64,000 nucleotides of DNA. It comes from Saccharothrix ecbatanensis. GTDB lineage: Bacteria > Actinomycetota > Actinomycetes > Mycobacteriales > Pseudonocardiaceae. The notes under the pieces are model-generated. The model was not told where the DNA came from and made no database searches. It worked only from the letters and a program-made list of their open reading frames with translations. The position numbers and the translations under genes were made by a program. Shown here piece by piece: positions 10,686 to 19,311 of this stretch; positions within the stretch are counted from its first letter, which is position 1, and the number at the start of each line of letters is the position of its first letter. Where the stretch lies: positions 7,192,001 to 7,256,000 of the forward strand of contig NZ_JACHMO010000001.1 of assembly GCF_014205015.1 (NCBI RefSeq), in the 5' to 3' direction.

Positions 10686-11342
10686 ATGTCAACGGTCAAC
10701 TTAGCCGGGCGATTCCGCTCAGTGCGACTTCCGGCTTTTTCCCTGCTCCTGGCTGGTGTGCTGGCAGTCGGCCTGGCCTCCCCGGCCCAGGCGACGCCGC
10801 CGAACATCCCGAGCACCACGACCGCGCTCTCGGAGCTGGCCGCGCTCAGGGTGGCCTCCGAGGGTTCCATGACGGGCTATTCGCGGGACAAGTTCCCGCA
10901 CTGGATCACCATCTCGGGCGCCTGCAACACGCGGGAGACGGTGCTCAAGCGCGACGGCACGAACGTGGTCACGGATTCCAGCTGCGCCGCCACCTCCGGC
11001 CGCTGGTACAGCCCGTACGACGGCGCCACCTGGACGCTCGCGTCCGATGTGGACATCGACCACGTCGTGCCGCTGGCCGAGGCGTGGCGTTCCGGCGCGT
11101 CCTCGTGGACCACGTCCCGGCGCCAGTCGTTCGCCAACGACCTGTCCAACCCGCAGCTGATCGCGGTCACCGACAACGTGAACCAGTCCAAGGGCGACCA
11201 GGACCCGGCGTTGTGGAAGCCGCCGCTGAGCGGTTACTGGTGCACCTACGCGAAGATGTGGACGCATTCGAAGTACCGCTGGGGTTTGACGGTGAACTCC
11301 GCGGAGAAGTCCGCGCTGCAAAGCATGCTCGGGAGGTGCTGA
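10686..11342 (+). CDS. Secreted HNH nuclease-like protein (DUF1524 family)
   Basis: 218 residues. A signal peptide with an arginine-rich start, long hydrophobic core and an AQA-type cleavage site near residue 36 directs export. The mature protein has DVDIDHVVPLAEAW (Asp-His at 125-126), a downstream NPQLIAV, and NQSKGDQDPALWKPP (residues ~166-180), the HNH arrangement of the DUF1524 group, plus a C-terminal YWCTYAKMW. Conserved cysteines (about 80, 100, 188, 218) may form disulfides outside the cell. It probably degrades extracellular DNA, by family analogy. AGGAAGG precedes ATG 10686. Confidence 0.9.
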   Translation: MSTVNLAGRFRSVRLPAFSLLLAGVLAVGLASPAQATPPNIPSTTTALSELAALRVASEGSMTGYSRDKFPHWITISGACNTRETVLKRDGTNVVTDSSCAATSGRWYSPYDGATWTLASDVDIDHVVPLAEAWRSGASSWTTSRRQSFANDLSNPQLIAVTDNVNQSKGDQDPALWKPPLSGYWCTYAKMWTHSKYRWGLTVNSAEKSALQSMLGRC

Positions 11343-11348
11343 CGACCG

Positions 11349-11609
11349 ATGGCTGACCGCTCGTCCCTCTTCGTGGCCGGACCCGGTGGCGTTATGACCG
11401 ACGAAGTCGGTGTGGTGACCGGAGACCTGGAGCTGCGCACGTCGCTGGTCGACGGCGAGCTGCGCGCGACGGTGCGCTACGAGGGTGCGGAGGAGTGGTA
11501 CGCCATCACGGGCGCGTCATACCGCCTGGCCGACCCCGCCGAGCAGGACGCCGTGCATGAAGCCGTGCACACCGTCCTGCTCGGCGTCCTGAACCGACCA
11601 GAAGGTTGA
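11349..11609 (+). CDS. Small conserved protein, function unknown
   Basis: 86 residues, six bases after the HNH gene, so probably in the same transcript. It is acidic, predicted mixed strand/helix (LELRTSLVDGELRATVRYEG, then EEWYAITGASYRL), with no signal or membrane segment. ATG 11349 is used; ATG 11394 would leave a 71-residue protein beginning MTDEVGVVTGD, which looks like the conserved core. No family recognised. Confidence 0.65.
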   Translation: MADRSSLFVAGPGGVMTDEVGVVTGDLELRTSLVDGELRATVRYEGAEEWYAITGASYRLADPAEQDAVHEAVHTVLLGVLNRPEG

Positions 11610-11659
11610 CCCACCCCGCGAGGTCGCGTCGAGCCCGCCGTCTGCGGAGCAGCGGCAAT

Positions 11660-12733
11660 TCAATACGGCGGTAGTGATTCTGCGGCCTCTGCCCGTGATA
11701 GACCCGTGGCCTGCAACAGGTCCACCGCCACTGACCGGACCTGGGCCAGCACCACCTTGGTCGAGAAACCCTCGCCGCCCAGCTGGTGCGTAGTGGCCGA
11801 GGCCACCGCGTCCCGGACCGCCGCACGGGCCTCCTTCGGCTCGTCACCCCGCGCCAACTCGGTGCGCAGCACGTCCACCGCCGCCGCGTACTGCCGCAGC
11901 ACGGCGGGCAGCACGTCCGGCATCCGCTCGTCGTCCCGCAACGCCGCCAACGCCCGCCGCGCGAGCACCCTGGTGTTGCGCAGCGCGTAGTCCATCGGCA
12001 CGGCGGCCGTCTCGTACCGGCCCAGCTCGTGCCGCCGACGCCAGCGGATCGGCGCGATGGTGGCGATCTCGCCGCCGGTCTTCAACGCCGACGCGAACTC
12101 GTCCACCGCCTCCTGGCTGGTGCGCAGGCGCGCCAACACCCCGGCGGCCTGCACCGCGTCGTGATCGGCCACCGCCGTCGCCACACCGCGCAACGCCTCG
12201 GTCAGCTCGCCGAACACCACCTTCGCCTGCCGTTGCGCCACGGTCAGCGGGTTCGCCGGCAGCAACGCCGTCACCGCGAGCCCGACCAGGCCGCCGATCA
12301 GCGCGTCCACCATCCGGTCCAGCCCGCCGCCCTCGCTGGGCGGCAGCAGCGTCGCCACCAGCACCGCCGACGAACCGGACTGGAGCGCGATCACCGCGCC
12401 ACCGTCCAGCAGCACCGCCGTCGACATCGCCAACGCCACGACGAGCGCGATCTGCCACGGCCCCGAGCCGATCATCGAGATCAGCACGTCACCGACGCCG
12501 ACGCCGACGGACACGCCGACGACGAGTTCGACGACACGCCGCAGCCGCTGCCCCAGTGACACACCGAGGCAGACGACGGCGGCGATCGGCGCGAAGAACG
12601 GGTGCGCGTGGCCGACCACCTCGGTGGCGACCAGCCAGGACAAGCCGGCGGCGAGCGCGGCCTGGCCGATCGGCAAGGCCGTGCTCTGCCACCGCTTCAG
12701 CCTGCGCGCGATCTCGTCGCGCACGGCTCCCAC
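11660..12733 (-). CDS. FUSC-family membrane protein (aromatic-acid exporter type)
   Basis: 357 residues. The N-terminal half has about six hydrophobic helices (TALPIGQAALAAGLSWLV through LIGGLVGLAVTALLPAN), the FUSC-like membrane domain; the second half is a soluble helical domain with RRHELGRYETAAVPMDYALRN. Relatives include efflux proteins such as AaeB; here only one membrane repeat is present, so the protein may dimerise. GTG 12733 starts four bases after the DUF3151 stop, so the two are co-transcribed. The substrate is unknown. Confidence 0.85.
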   Translation of the reverse strand: MGAVRDEIARRLKRWQSTALPIGQAALAAGLSWLVATEVVGHAHPFFAPIAAVVCLGVSLGQRLRRVVELVVGVSVGVGVGDVLISMIGSGPWQIALVVALAMSTAVLLDGGAVIALQSGSSAVLVATLLPPSEGGGLDRMVDALIGGLVGLAVTALLPANPLTVAQRQAKVVFGELTEALRGVATAVADHDAVQAAGVLARLRTSQEAVDEFASALKTGGEIATIAPIRWRRRHELGRYETAAVPMDYALRNTRVLARRALAALRDDERMPDVLPAVLRQYAAAVDVLRTELARGDEPKEARAAVRDAVASATTHQLGGEGFSTKVVLAQVRSVAVDLLQATGLSRAEAAESLPPY

Positions 12734-12737
12734 CCGG

Positions 12738-13145
12738 TCAGCTCAGACCGAGAGCGGCGGGCGCCGAGGGGTCGCTGTCGCCGAGGAACTTCTTGCAGCG
12801 CTCGTACTCCTCGGTCTCGCCGATCTCGTCGGCCGCACGTGCCAGGGCCGCGAGCGCGCGGAGGAAGCCCTGGTTGGGGCGGTGCGACCACGGCACGGGA
12901 CCGTGGCCCTTCCACCCCGAACGGCGCAGCTGGTCGAGGCCGCGGTGGTAGCCGGTGCGCGCGTACGCGTAGCCGGCGACCGGGTCGCCGGTCTGCAACG
13001 CCCGCTCCGCGAGCAGCGCCCAGGCCTCGCTGAAGTCGGGGTACGCGCGAACGATCTTGGCCGGGTCGGTGCCCGCCTCGGCGGCGGCCTGCGCCTCCGG
13101 GCGGTCTGGCAGCAACGTGGGTTCGGGCCCGAGCAGGTTGTCCAT
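12738..13145 (-). CDS. DUF3151 family protein
   Basis: 135 residues, all within the actinobacterial DUF3151 family. Typical stretches are SEAWALLAERAL, YAYARTGYHRGLDQLRR and PWSHRPNQGFLRALAALARA. The fold looks like tetratricopeptide-type helical repeats (alternating helices, small residues at packing positions); its function is not known. From memory, it lies near fba and purA in mycobacteria too, as it does here. ATG 13145 follows the stop of a 28-residue membrane peptide by 4 nt, and the FUSC gene follows. Confidence 0.9.
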   Translation of the reverse strand: MDNLLGPEPTLLPDRPEAQAAAEAGTDPAKIVRAYPDFSEAWALLAERALQTGDPVAGYAYARTGYHRGLDQLRRSGWKGHGPVPWSHRPNQGFLRALAALARAADEIGETEEYERCKKFLGDSDPSAPAALGLS

Positions 13146-13149
13146 GTGG

Positions 13150-13236
13150 TCAGCTTAGGAAGACCCGGGCCACGGCAGCGACCAGTGCCAGCACCAGCGC
13201 GGTCACGATGACACCGGCCACGACCTTCTTGCCCAT
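13150..13236 (-). CDS. 28-residue single-span membrane peptide
   Basis: This short reading frame starts at ATG 13236 with GAGGAG 7 bases upstream. It encodes a basic N-terminus (MGKK) followed by an almost unbroken hydrophobic helix (VVAGVIVTALVLALVAAVA) and ends RVFLS. The stop lies 4 nt before the DUF3151 start, so the two are translationally close and probably form one operon with the FUSC gene. The good ribosome site, the charge-then-helix design and the operon spacing argue that it is real. No function can be given. Confidence 0.65.
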   Translation of the reverse strand: MGKKVVAGVIVTALVLALVAAVARVFLS

Positions 13237-13433
13237 GAAAGTGCTCCTCGGGTTCTCAGCCGACTCTCAGGGCGGCACCTTGCCGGGCTGAGCCATCCAG
13301 AGCAATGAAGCTCACCCGTTCGCATGAAAAACGAGGAAAAGGCCTGGTCACCACGAGCCCTTAGGGGTCGGTCCGCGAAACACCAGGGAGGGTCACCCTT
13401 CCAGGGGATCCGATCGAGCCGCATCATGGGCGG

Positions 13434-14552
13434 GTGAACACGGGGGTAACCAAGCGCGTCGCACATTTCCGCGACCAGTACTGGGAGCGAGGCGAGCCGG
13501 GACGCGAGGCGCCGCCCGCTCTCGTCACCGCGCTCTACCAGCTCTGGCTGGTCGGTCTGCTGCTGAAGCTGATCGGCTCGACGTGGGACGTGGCCTGGCA
13601 CTTCAAGTGGCTGCGCGACGAGCTGGCGCCACCGCACCTGCTCAACACCGCGGGCACGGTGATCGTGGTCGGGCTGACCCTGTTCCACACCTACACGGGC
13701 TACGGCGCGGACAAGACCTCGTTGCGGCTGATGCAGGCGGGCACCGGCGTCTTCCTGATCGCGCTGCCCATCGACCTGATCAACCACCGGATCAACGGCC
13801 TGGACATCACGTCGTGGAGCGGGTCGCACGCCCTGCTGTACCTGGGCACCGCGATCATGCTGGCCGGCGCGATCCGGGGGTGGATCAAGCTGTACCCGGC
13901 CGGCCGGTGGCGGCTGCCCGGCCTGGCCGCGCTGTGGTTCTTCTTCCTGGAGAACATGTGGTTCCCCAACCAGCACCAGGAGTACGGGGTGCTGGAGATC
14001 GCCTCCTGGGACCGGGGCGAGCCGTACGCGGAGCCGATCCTGCTCCAGTTCGCGGCCGACCAGATCGGCCGCCCGGTGGACCGCGAGTCGATCGTCCAGT
14101 TCTCACTGCCCATCCCGGACTGGGTCTACCCGGTCTGGGGCCTCGTCGCGGCGGCTCTCGTGCTGGTGATCGCACGGCGCACGCTCGGCACGAAGTGGGC
14201 CGCGACGGCGGTGGCCGGCGGTTACGTCGCCTTCCGCTGCCTGGCCTGGCCGCTGCTCGCGGGCGCCGACTTCCCGCTGTCCGCCGTGCCGCTGTTCCTG
14301 GTGCTCGTCGGCCTCGCCGTGGACGCCGCCCACCTGGGCCGGGTGCCCGCGCCGGTGGCCGCGATCCTCGGCTCGGCGGCCGTCACCGGGCTCGGCTACG
14401 GCGGGATCTGGGCGCAGCAGGCGTTGGACGCCGCCCCGCCGATCCTCTACCCGTCGGCGGCGGTGACGTTCGTGGTCCTCGCCGTGCTGTGGGTGCTGGC
14501 CGACCGGATCAAGGTGGGGCAGGCCCCCGCACAACCACTGGTGACTGCCTGA
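13434..14552 (+). CDS. Multi-pass membrane protein, function unknown
   Basis: 372 residues with roughly ten hydrophobic segments and a soluble N-terminus of ~30 residues. Notable polar stretches inside or next to the membrane include STWDVAWHFKWLRDELAPPHLLN, with several histidines and aspartates, LPIDLINHRINGLDITSW, and ENMWFPNQHQEYGVLE. Such His/Asp/Glu-rich membrane motifs suggest a metal-containing or lipid-active protein, but no family is recognised. GTG 13434 is preceded by CATCAT six bases away, a weak -10. A 16-bp hairpin follows the stop. Confidence 0.8.
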   Translation: MNTGVTKRVAHFRDQYWERGEPGREAPPALVTALYQLWLVGLLLKLIGSTWDVAWHFKWLRDELAPPHLLNTAGTVIVVGLTLFHTYTGYGADKTSLRLMQAGTGVFLIALPIDLINHRINGLDITSWSGSHALLYLGTAIMLAGAIRGWIKLYPAGRWRLPGLAALWFFFLENMWFPNQHQEYGVLEIASWDRGEPYAEPILLQFAADQIGRPVDRESIVQFSLPIPDWVYPVWGLVAAALVLVIARRTLGTKWAATAVAGGYVAFRCLAWPLLAGADFPLSAVPLFLVLVGLAVDAAHLGRVPAPVAAILGSAAVTGLGYGGIWAQQALDAAPPILYPSAAVTFVVLAVLWVLADRIKVGQAPAQPLVTA

Positions 14553-14570
14553 TTCACCCGAAGGCGACTT

Positions 14571-14608
14571 CCCCGAAGGATTGATCACGTCAGATCAATC
14601 CTTCGGGG
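14571..14608. promoter_or_regulatory. 16-bp hairpin that covers the ribosome site of the next gene
   Basis: Arms 14571-14586 and 14593-14608 pair perfectly around a 6-nt loop. The right arm includes GGGG of the GGGGGAG ribosome-binding site of the serine hydrolase (start 14616). It may end transcription of the membrane protein gene upstream, or hold the ribosome site closed in read-through transcripts, or both. Confidence 0.6.
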
Positions 14609-14615
14609 GAGTCGA

Positions 14616-15779
14616 ATGCGGACACTTCTACGCACCACGACGGCGGCCGTCGTCGCCGCCGCGCTGCTGACCACGGGCGCCGTCACCGCGTCCGCCACGG
14701 ACCGGCTCACCGGCCTCGCCGACGGCCTCGTGGCGGCGGGCGCGCCGGGGGTCATCGTCCGGGTGGACAACGGCCGCCGGGTCACCGAGCTGGCCCGCCA
14801 GGCGCGCTGGACCGTCCAGGACCACCGCCTGCGCCCGACCGACCAGTTCCGGATGGCGTCGAACACGAAGACGGTGACGGCGACGATCGCCCTCCAGCTC
14901 GTCGCCGAGGGCACGCTGGCGCTGGCGGACCCGGTGGAGAAGTGGCTGCCGGGCGCCGTCCCGAACGGCGGGGCGATCACCGTCGAGATGCTGCTCAAGC
15001 AGACCAGCGGCCTGTTCGACTACCTCGACGACCCGCGGCTGGTACCGCTCATCATCGGCCGGGAGCAGCACGACTGGCAGCCCGCCGAGCTGGTCGCCGT
15101 CGCCGTCGAGCACCCGCCGCTCTTCGCCCCGGGCGAGCGCTGGGACTACAGCAACACGAACTACACGCTCGCCGGCATGGTCCTGGAGAAGGCGTCCGGC
15201 CGGACCTACGCCGACCTGGTCGGGCAGCGCGTCATCAGGCCGCTCCGGCTCACCGACACCCGCGTGCCGACCGACGCGACGTTCCCCGGCAGGCACGCGC
15301 ACGGCTACGAGCCGGACGCCGAGCACCTGGCGCCGCACCTGCCGCCCGGCACGCCTCCGGGCACCGGTTTCGCCGGTCCCGAGCACGACGACCACGTGGA
15401 CGTCACCGGGATCGACATCAGCCCGGCGTGGGCGGCGGGCGGCATGACGTCCACGGCCCGTGACTGGCAGCGCTTCCAGTCCGCCCTGTTCTCCGGCCGG
15501 CTGCTCCCGCGCGAGCAGCTGCGGACCATGCTCGCGACCGTCCCGCAGGACCAGGGCGCCGACCGCTACGGCCTCGGCGTGATGGAGATCAGCACCCCGT
15601 GCGGCACGGTTTGGGGCCACACCGGCGGCCTGCCGGGCTACTCCAGCTACAACTTCGCCGACCGCACCGGCGCCCGCACGGTCTCCGTCCTCACCACGAG
15701 GATGGAACTCTTCGCCCCTGAGAACACCGCGGCCGAAAAGGCTCTCTTCGAGGCAGCGGTCTGCCGCATGTACTCCTGA
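14616..15779 (+). CDS. Secreted serine hydrolase of the beta-lactamase/DD-peptidase fold
   Basis: 387 residues. A signal peptide (MRTLLRTTT, hydrophobic core, TASAT near residue 28) directs secretion. The three active-site motifs are all present: Ser82-Asn-Thr-Lys85 (SxxK), Tyr178-Ser-Asn180 (YxN) and His335-Thr-Gly337 (HTG in place of KTG), which places it in the class C-like, D-alanyl-D-alanine carboxypeptidase/esterase group. Whether it acts on peptidoglycan, small esters or beta-lactams cannot be decided. GGGGGAG precedes ATG 14616, inside a hairpin. It is followed by a terminator and the convergent fba gene. Confidence 0.93.
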   Translation: MRTLLRTTTAAVVAAALLTTGAVTASATDRLTGLADGLVAAGAPGVIVRVDNGRRVTELARQARWTVQDHRLRPTDQFRMASNTKTVTATIALQLVAEGTLALADPVEKWLPGAVPNGGAITVEMLLKQTSGLFDYLDDPRLVPLIIGREQHDWQPAELVAVAVEHPPLFAPGERWDYSNTNYTLAGMVLEKASGRTYADLVGQRVIRPLRLTDTRVPTDATFPGRHAHGYEPDAEHLAPHLPPGTPPGTGFAGPEHDDHVDVTGIDISPAWAAGGMTSTARDWQRFQSALFSGRLLPREQLRTMLATVPQDQGADRYGLGVMEISTPCGTVWGHTGGLPGYSSYNFADRTGARTVSVLTTRMELFAPENTAAEKALFEAAVCRMYS

Positions 15780-15801
15780 CAAACGCGCGTACAGCACGTG
15801 A

Positions 15802-15834
15802 AACGGCCCCCTCCGAATCCCGGAGGGGGCCGTT
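15802..15834. terminator. Bidirectional terminator between serine hydrolase and fba
   Basis: A 14-bp perfect stem (15802-15815 with 15821-15834) with loop AATCC lies between two convergent genes. Confidence 0.85.
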
Positions 15835-15851
15835 CCAGGTCTCGCGGAACG

Positions 15852-16886
15852 TCAGCCGGCGATCATGCGGCCGGACGACTTCAGGTGCTCGCACGCCTGC
15901 GCGATGCGGGCGGCCATGCCCTGCTCGGCGGCCTTCAGGTACGACCGCGGGTCGTAGGCCTTCTTGTTGCCGACCTCGCCGTCGATCTTCAGCACGCCGT
16001 CGTAGTTCGAGAACATGTGACTCACGATCGGCCGGGTGAACGCGTACTGCGTGTCCGTGTCGATGTTCATCTTGATCACGCCGTACGTCAGCGCCTCGTG
16101 GATCTCCTCCAGCAGCGAGCCGGAGCCGCCGTGGAAGACCAGGTCGAACGGCTTGGAGCCGGCCGGCAGGCCCAGCTTCTCGGCCACCACGTCCTGACCC
16201 TGCTTCAGGATCTCCGGACGCAGCTTCACGTTGCCCGGCTTGTACACGCCGTGCACGTTGCCGAACGTCGCCGCGACCAGGTAGCGGCCCTTCTCACCGG
16301 CGCCGAGGGCTTCCACCGTCTTCAGGTAGTCCTCGGGCGAGGTGTACAGCTTCTCGTTGATCTCGTGCGCGACGCCGTCCTCTTCGCCGCCGACGACACC
16401 GACCTCGATCTCCAGGATGATCCTGGCCTTGGCGGTGAGGTCGAGCAGCTCCGAAGCGATCTTCAGGTTCTCGTCCAGCGGCACGGCCGAGCCGTCCCAC
16501 ATGTGCGACTGGAACAGCGGGTTGAGCCCGCGGTCCACCCGCTCCTGGCTGACCGCGACGAGCGGGCGCACGTAGCCTTCGAGCTTGTCCTTGGGGCAGT
16601 GGTCGGTGTGCAGCGCGATGTTCACCGGGTACTTCTCGGCGACCACGTGCGCGAACTCCGCCAGCGCAACCGCGCCGGTCACCATGTCCTTGACCTTGGT
16701 GCCCGAGGCGAACTCGGCACCACCGGTCGAGACCTGGATGATCCCGTCGCTCTCGGCTTCTGCGAAACCACGCAGGGCCGCATTGAGGGTCTCGGACGAG
16801 GTGACGTTGATCGCGGGGTAGGCGAACTCGTTCGCCTTCGCGCGGTCGAGCATCTCGGCGTAGACCTCGGGGGTTGCGATGGGCAT
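15852..16886 (-). CDS. fba: Class II fructose-bisphosphate aldolase
   Basis: 344 residues, a zinc-dependent aldolase of glycolysis and gluconeogenesis (fructose-1,6-bisphosphate to dihydroxyacetone phosphate and glyceraldehyde-3-phosphate). ALHTDHCPKD (residues 91-100) gives the zinc-binding His93 or His96 and catalytic Asp95; ILEIEVGVVGGEEDG, FGNVHGVYKPG, FHGGSGS and IKMNIDTDTQYAF are the remaining class II signatures. Length fits the longer class IIA (FbaA) type. ATG 16886 is clear, with GAGGA upstream; a TAGGAT -10 lies about 40 nt before it. It is divergent from the DUF427 gene. Confidence 0.98.
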   Translation of the reverse strand: MPIATPEVYAEMLDRAKANEFAYPAINVTSSETLNAALRGFAEAESDGIIQVSTGGAEFASGTKVKDMVTGAVALAEFAHVVAEKYPVNIALHTDHCPKDKLEGYVRPLVAVSQERVDRGLNPLFQSHMWDGSAVPLDENLKIASELLDLTAKARIILEIEVGVVGGEEDGVAHEINEKLYTSPEDYLKTVEALGAGEKGRYLVAATFGNVHGVYKPGNVKLRPEILKQGQDVVAEKLGLPAGSKPFDLVFHGGSGSLLEEIHEALTYGVIKMNIDTDTQYAFTRPIVSHMFSNYDGVLKIDGEVGNKKAYDPRSYLKAAEQGMAARIAQACEHLKSSGRMIAG

Positions 16887-16980
16887 CGGTGGGTCCTCCT
16901 CGGGTGCCCGGAACGCGGTGTCGGCAGCATCCTACGGGCACCGCCCGGCGAGAGAAGTCGATCAACGGCATAGTGGTCCC

Positions 16981-17265
16981 ATGGCGATCGCACGATGGAA
17001 CGGCGAGATCATCGCCGAGAGCGAGAAGACCGTGGTGGTGGAGGGGAATCACTACTTCCCCCCGGAGTCGGTCCACGCCCAGTACCTCAGGCCGTCGGAC
17101 ACGATCTCGATCTGCCCCTGGAAGGGCACCGCTAGCTACTACACGCTGCACGTGAAGGGCGAGGACAACACCGACGCCGCGTGGTTCTACGCGGAGCCGA
17201 GCGCGGAAGCGACGAACATCAAGGGCCATGTCGCGTTCTGGAAGGGCGTCGAGGTCTCCGCGTAG
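16981..17265 (+). CDS. DUF427 family protein
   Basis: 94 residues, the typical single DUF427 domain: ARWNGEIIAESEKTVVVEGN, YFPPESV, CPWKGTASYYTL and AWFYAEP are its conserved parts. Function is not firmly known; the family is widespread in actinobacteria as a small cytosolic beta-barrel protein. ATG 16981 is six bases after CATAGT, a possible -10, so the message may be leaderless. It is divergent from fba. Confidence 0.92.
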   Translation: MAIARWNGEIIAESEKTVVVEGNHYFPPESVHAQYLRPSDTISICPWKGTASYYTLHVKGEDNTDAAWFYAEPSAEATNIKGHVAFWKGVEVSA

Positions 17266-17302
17266 GAGACCGCCCGACCTGTGACCGACTTCACCCTGTT
17301 CA

Positions 17303-17322
17303 GCCGGTGTCCCGACACCGGC
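17303..17322. other. 20-bp near-perfect palindrome between DUF427 and aldo/keto reductase genes
   Basis: Arms 17303-17311 and 17314-17322 (9 bp each) are separated by only CC. With such a small loop it could be a protein-binding site or a terminator for the DUF427 gene; sequence alone does not decide. Confidence 0.5.
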
Positions 17323-17379
17323 ATTTAGCCCTGACTGCTCCATTCGGCACGGGCGAGCCGCCGGTTCTAGCTTCGCGGC

Positions 17380-18312
17380 ATGACGAAACTCGGAACCAGC
17401 GACCTCGAAGTGTCGCGCCTGTGCCTGGGTGGCAACGTCTTCGGCTGGACCGCCGACGAGGAGACCTCGTTCGCCGTGCTGGACGGGTACGCCCGAGCCG
17501 GCGGCACCTTCGTGGACACCGCCGACTCGTACTCGGCGTGGGCGGAGGGCCACTCCGGCGGCGAGTCGGAGACGATCATCGGCAAGTGGCTGCGCAGCTG
17601 CGGCAACCGTGACGGGATGGTCGTCGCCACCAAGGTCGGGATGCTCACCGGCATGGACGACCTCAAGGCGGCCACCATCGAGCGGGCCGCCGAGGACTCC
17701 CTGCGCCGCCTCGGCGTGGACCACATCGACCTGTACTACGCGCACCGGGACGACCCGGACACGCCGCAGGAGGAGACGCTGGCGGCGTTCGACCGGCTGG
17801 TGCGCGCGGGCAAGGTCCGGCACGTCGCCGCGTCCAACTACACCGCAGAGCGCCTCACGTCCGCGCTCGCCGTGTCCGAGCGCGAGGGCTTCGCCAAGTT
17901 CGTCGCGCTCCAGCAGGCCTACAACCTGGTCGACCGCTCCTACGAGGGCGAGCTGTCCCGGGCGGTCGCTGACCACGGTCTCTCGTCCGCGCCGTACTGG
18001 GGCCTCGCGAAGGGCTTCCTCACCGGCAAGTACCGGCCGGGTGTCGCGGTGGAGAGCGCACGGGCCGTCGGCGCCTCCAAGTACCTGGACGAACGCGGTC
18101 TGCGGATCCTCGACGCGGTGGACGAGGTCGCCGGGAACCACGGCACCACGCAGGCGGCGGTCGCGCTGGCGTGGCTGGCCGAGCAGCCCACGGTCGCCGC
18201 GCCCATCGCGTCGGCACGCACCGCGGAGCAGCTCGCTGACCTGGTGCCGGCCCTCGACCTGGAGTTGAAGGCGGACGAGATCGCGGCCCTGAGCGCCGCG
18301 AGCCGAGTTTAA
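17380..18312 (+). CDS. Aldo/keto reductase
   Basis: 310 residues, a TIM-barrel NADPH-dependent oxidoreductase. The catalytic set is visible: Asp and Tyr in FVDTADSYSAW, Lys in VVATKVG, and His in DLYYAHRDD; the C-terminal LAEQPTVAAPIASARTAEQL binds the cofactor. It belongs to the YajO/Tas-like group that reduces aldehydes and ketones; substrate unknown. TAGCTT (17368-17373) lies six bases before ATG 17380, so the gene is probably transcribed without a leader. Confidence 0.94.
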   Translation: MTKLGTSDLEVSRLCLGGNVFGWTADEETSFAVLDGYARAGGTFVDTADSYSAWAEGHSGGESETIIGKWLRSCGNRDGMVVATKVGMLTGMDDLKAATIERAAEDSLRRLGVDHIDLYYAHRDDPDTPQEETLAAFDRLVRAGKVRHVAASNYTAERLTSALAVSEREGFAKFVALQQAYNLVDRSYEGELSRAVADHGLSSAPYWGLAKGFLTGKYRPGVAVESARAVGASKYLDERGLRILDAVDEVAGNHGTTQAAVALAWLAEQPTVAAPIASARTAEQLADLVPALDLELKADEIAALSAASRV

Positions 18313-18323
18313 CTCTCCAGTAG

Positions 18324-18338
18324 CTTACTCACGGTAAG
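18324..18338. promoter_or_regulatory. Operator-like palindrome before the SDR gene
   Basis: CTTAC (18324-18328) and GTAAG (18334-18338) flank TCACG. The 15-bp element lies 46-60 bp before the GTG start, a usual place for a TetR-type repressor site. No regulator gene is adjacent. Confidence 0.45.
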
Positions 18339-18383
18339 TTGCGTTACGGTGGCCTCCCGGCACAGCAGCCTGAGGAGGCCACC

Positions 18384-19268
18384 GTGGACGTTGCGGGCAA
18401 AGTCGTCCTGATCACCGGCGCGGCGAGGGGCATCGGCGCGGAAGTGGCGCGGCGCCTGGCCGCGAAGGGCGCGAAGCTCGCCCTGGTCGGCCTGGAGGGC
18501 GATCGGTTGCGCGAGGTCGCCGAGGAGTGCGGCGGCAGGGCGTGGGAGGCCGACGTCACCGACTGGGCGGCGTTGGAGACCGCGGTGAACGGGGTGGTCG
18601 ACCACTACGGGGGCATCGACGTCGTCGTGGCCAACGCGGGCATCGCCGCGACGGGCTTCGTCCGCTCGATGGACCCGGCCGCGTTCGAGCGGGTGATCGA
18701 GGTCAACCTGCTCGGGGTGTGGCGGACGGTCCGGACGTGCCTGCCGCACCTGATCGCGAGCCGGGGCTACTGCCTGGTGGTGTCGTCGCTGGCGGCGATC
18801 GTGCACATTCCCGGCAACGCGGCCTACTCCGCCGCGAAGGCGGGCTGCGAGGCGTTCGCGGACAGCCTGCGGGCCGAGGTGCGGCACCTGGGCGTGGACG
18901 TCGGCGTCGCGTACTTCTCGTGGATCTCCACCGACATGGTCGAAAGCGCCGACAAGCACCCGGTGTTCGGGCCCCTGCGCAGTGCGATGCCGGGGCCGGC
19001 GGGCCGGAAGTACCCGGTGTCCGACGTCGGCAAGGCCGTGGTCCGGGGCATCACGCGGCGGTCCAGGGCGGTGCACGTGCCGGGTTGGGTCGGCGGCCTG
19101 AAGCTGTTCCGGGCGTTCACGCCGAAGGTGGTCGACCGGCAGTCGACCAAGTCGGTGGCGGCCGCCGACCGGGAGATGGCGGCGAACGACCTGTCCGGTC
19201 TGGTCGGACCGGGCGGCTCCGCCGCTTCCGCCGCTTCCGCCGCGAAGAACTCCGACCCGGCCGCTTAG
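18384..19268 (+). CDS. Short-chain dehydrogenase/reductase
   Basis: 294 residues. A Rossmann fold begins VDVAGKVVLITGAARGIG with the TGxxxGxG loop, followed by VVANAG, and the active-site YSAAK with the Ser of VVSSLAAI before it. A ~60-residue C-terminal extension with Ala/Ser-rich repeats (SAASAASAAKN) goes beyond the usual SDR length. GTG 18384 is preferred to a longer frame because GAGGAGG lies 5 bases before it. Substrate unknown. The palindrome upstream suggests local repression. Confidence 0.92.
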   Translation: MDVAGKVVLITGAARGIGAEVARRLAAKGAKLALVGLEGDRLREVAEECGGRAWEADVTDWAALETAVNGVVDHYGGIDVVVANAGIAATGFVRSMDPAAFERVIEVNLLGVWRTVRTCLPHLIASRGYCLVVSSLAAIVHIPGNAAYSAAKAGCEAFADSLRAEVRHLGVDVGVAYFSWISTDMVESADKHPVFGPLRSAMPGPAGRKYPVSDVGKAVVRGITRRSRAVHVPGWVGGLKLFRAFTPKVVDRQSTKSVAAADREMAANDLSGLVGPGGSAASAASAAKNSDPAA

Positions 19269-19311
19269 GTCCGGGCGCGCTCATCTCCGGGCGCTTGGAT
19301 CCCTCGCGCGC

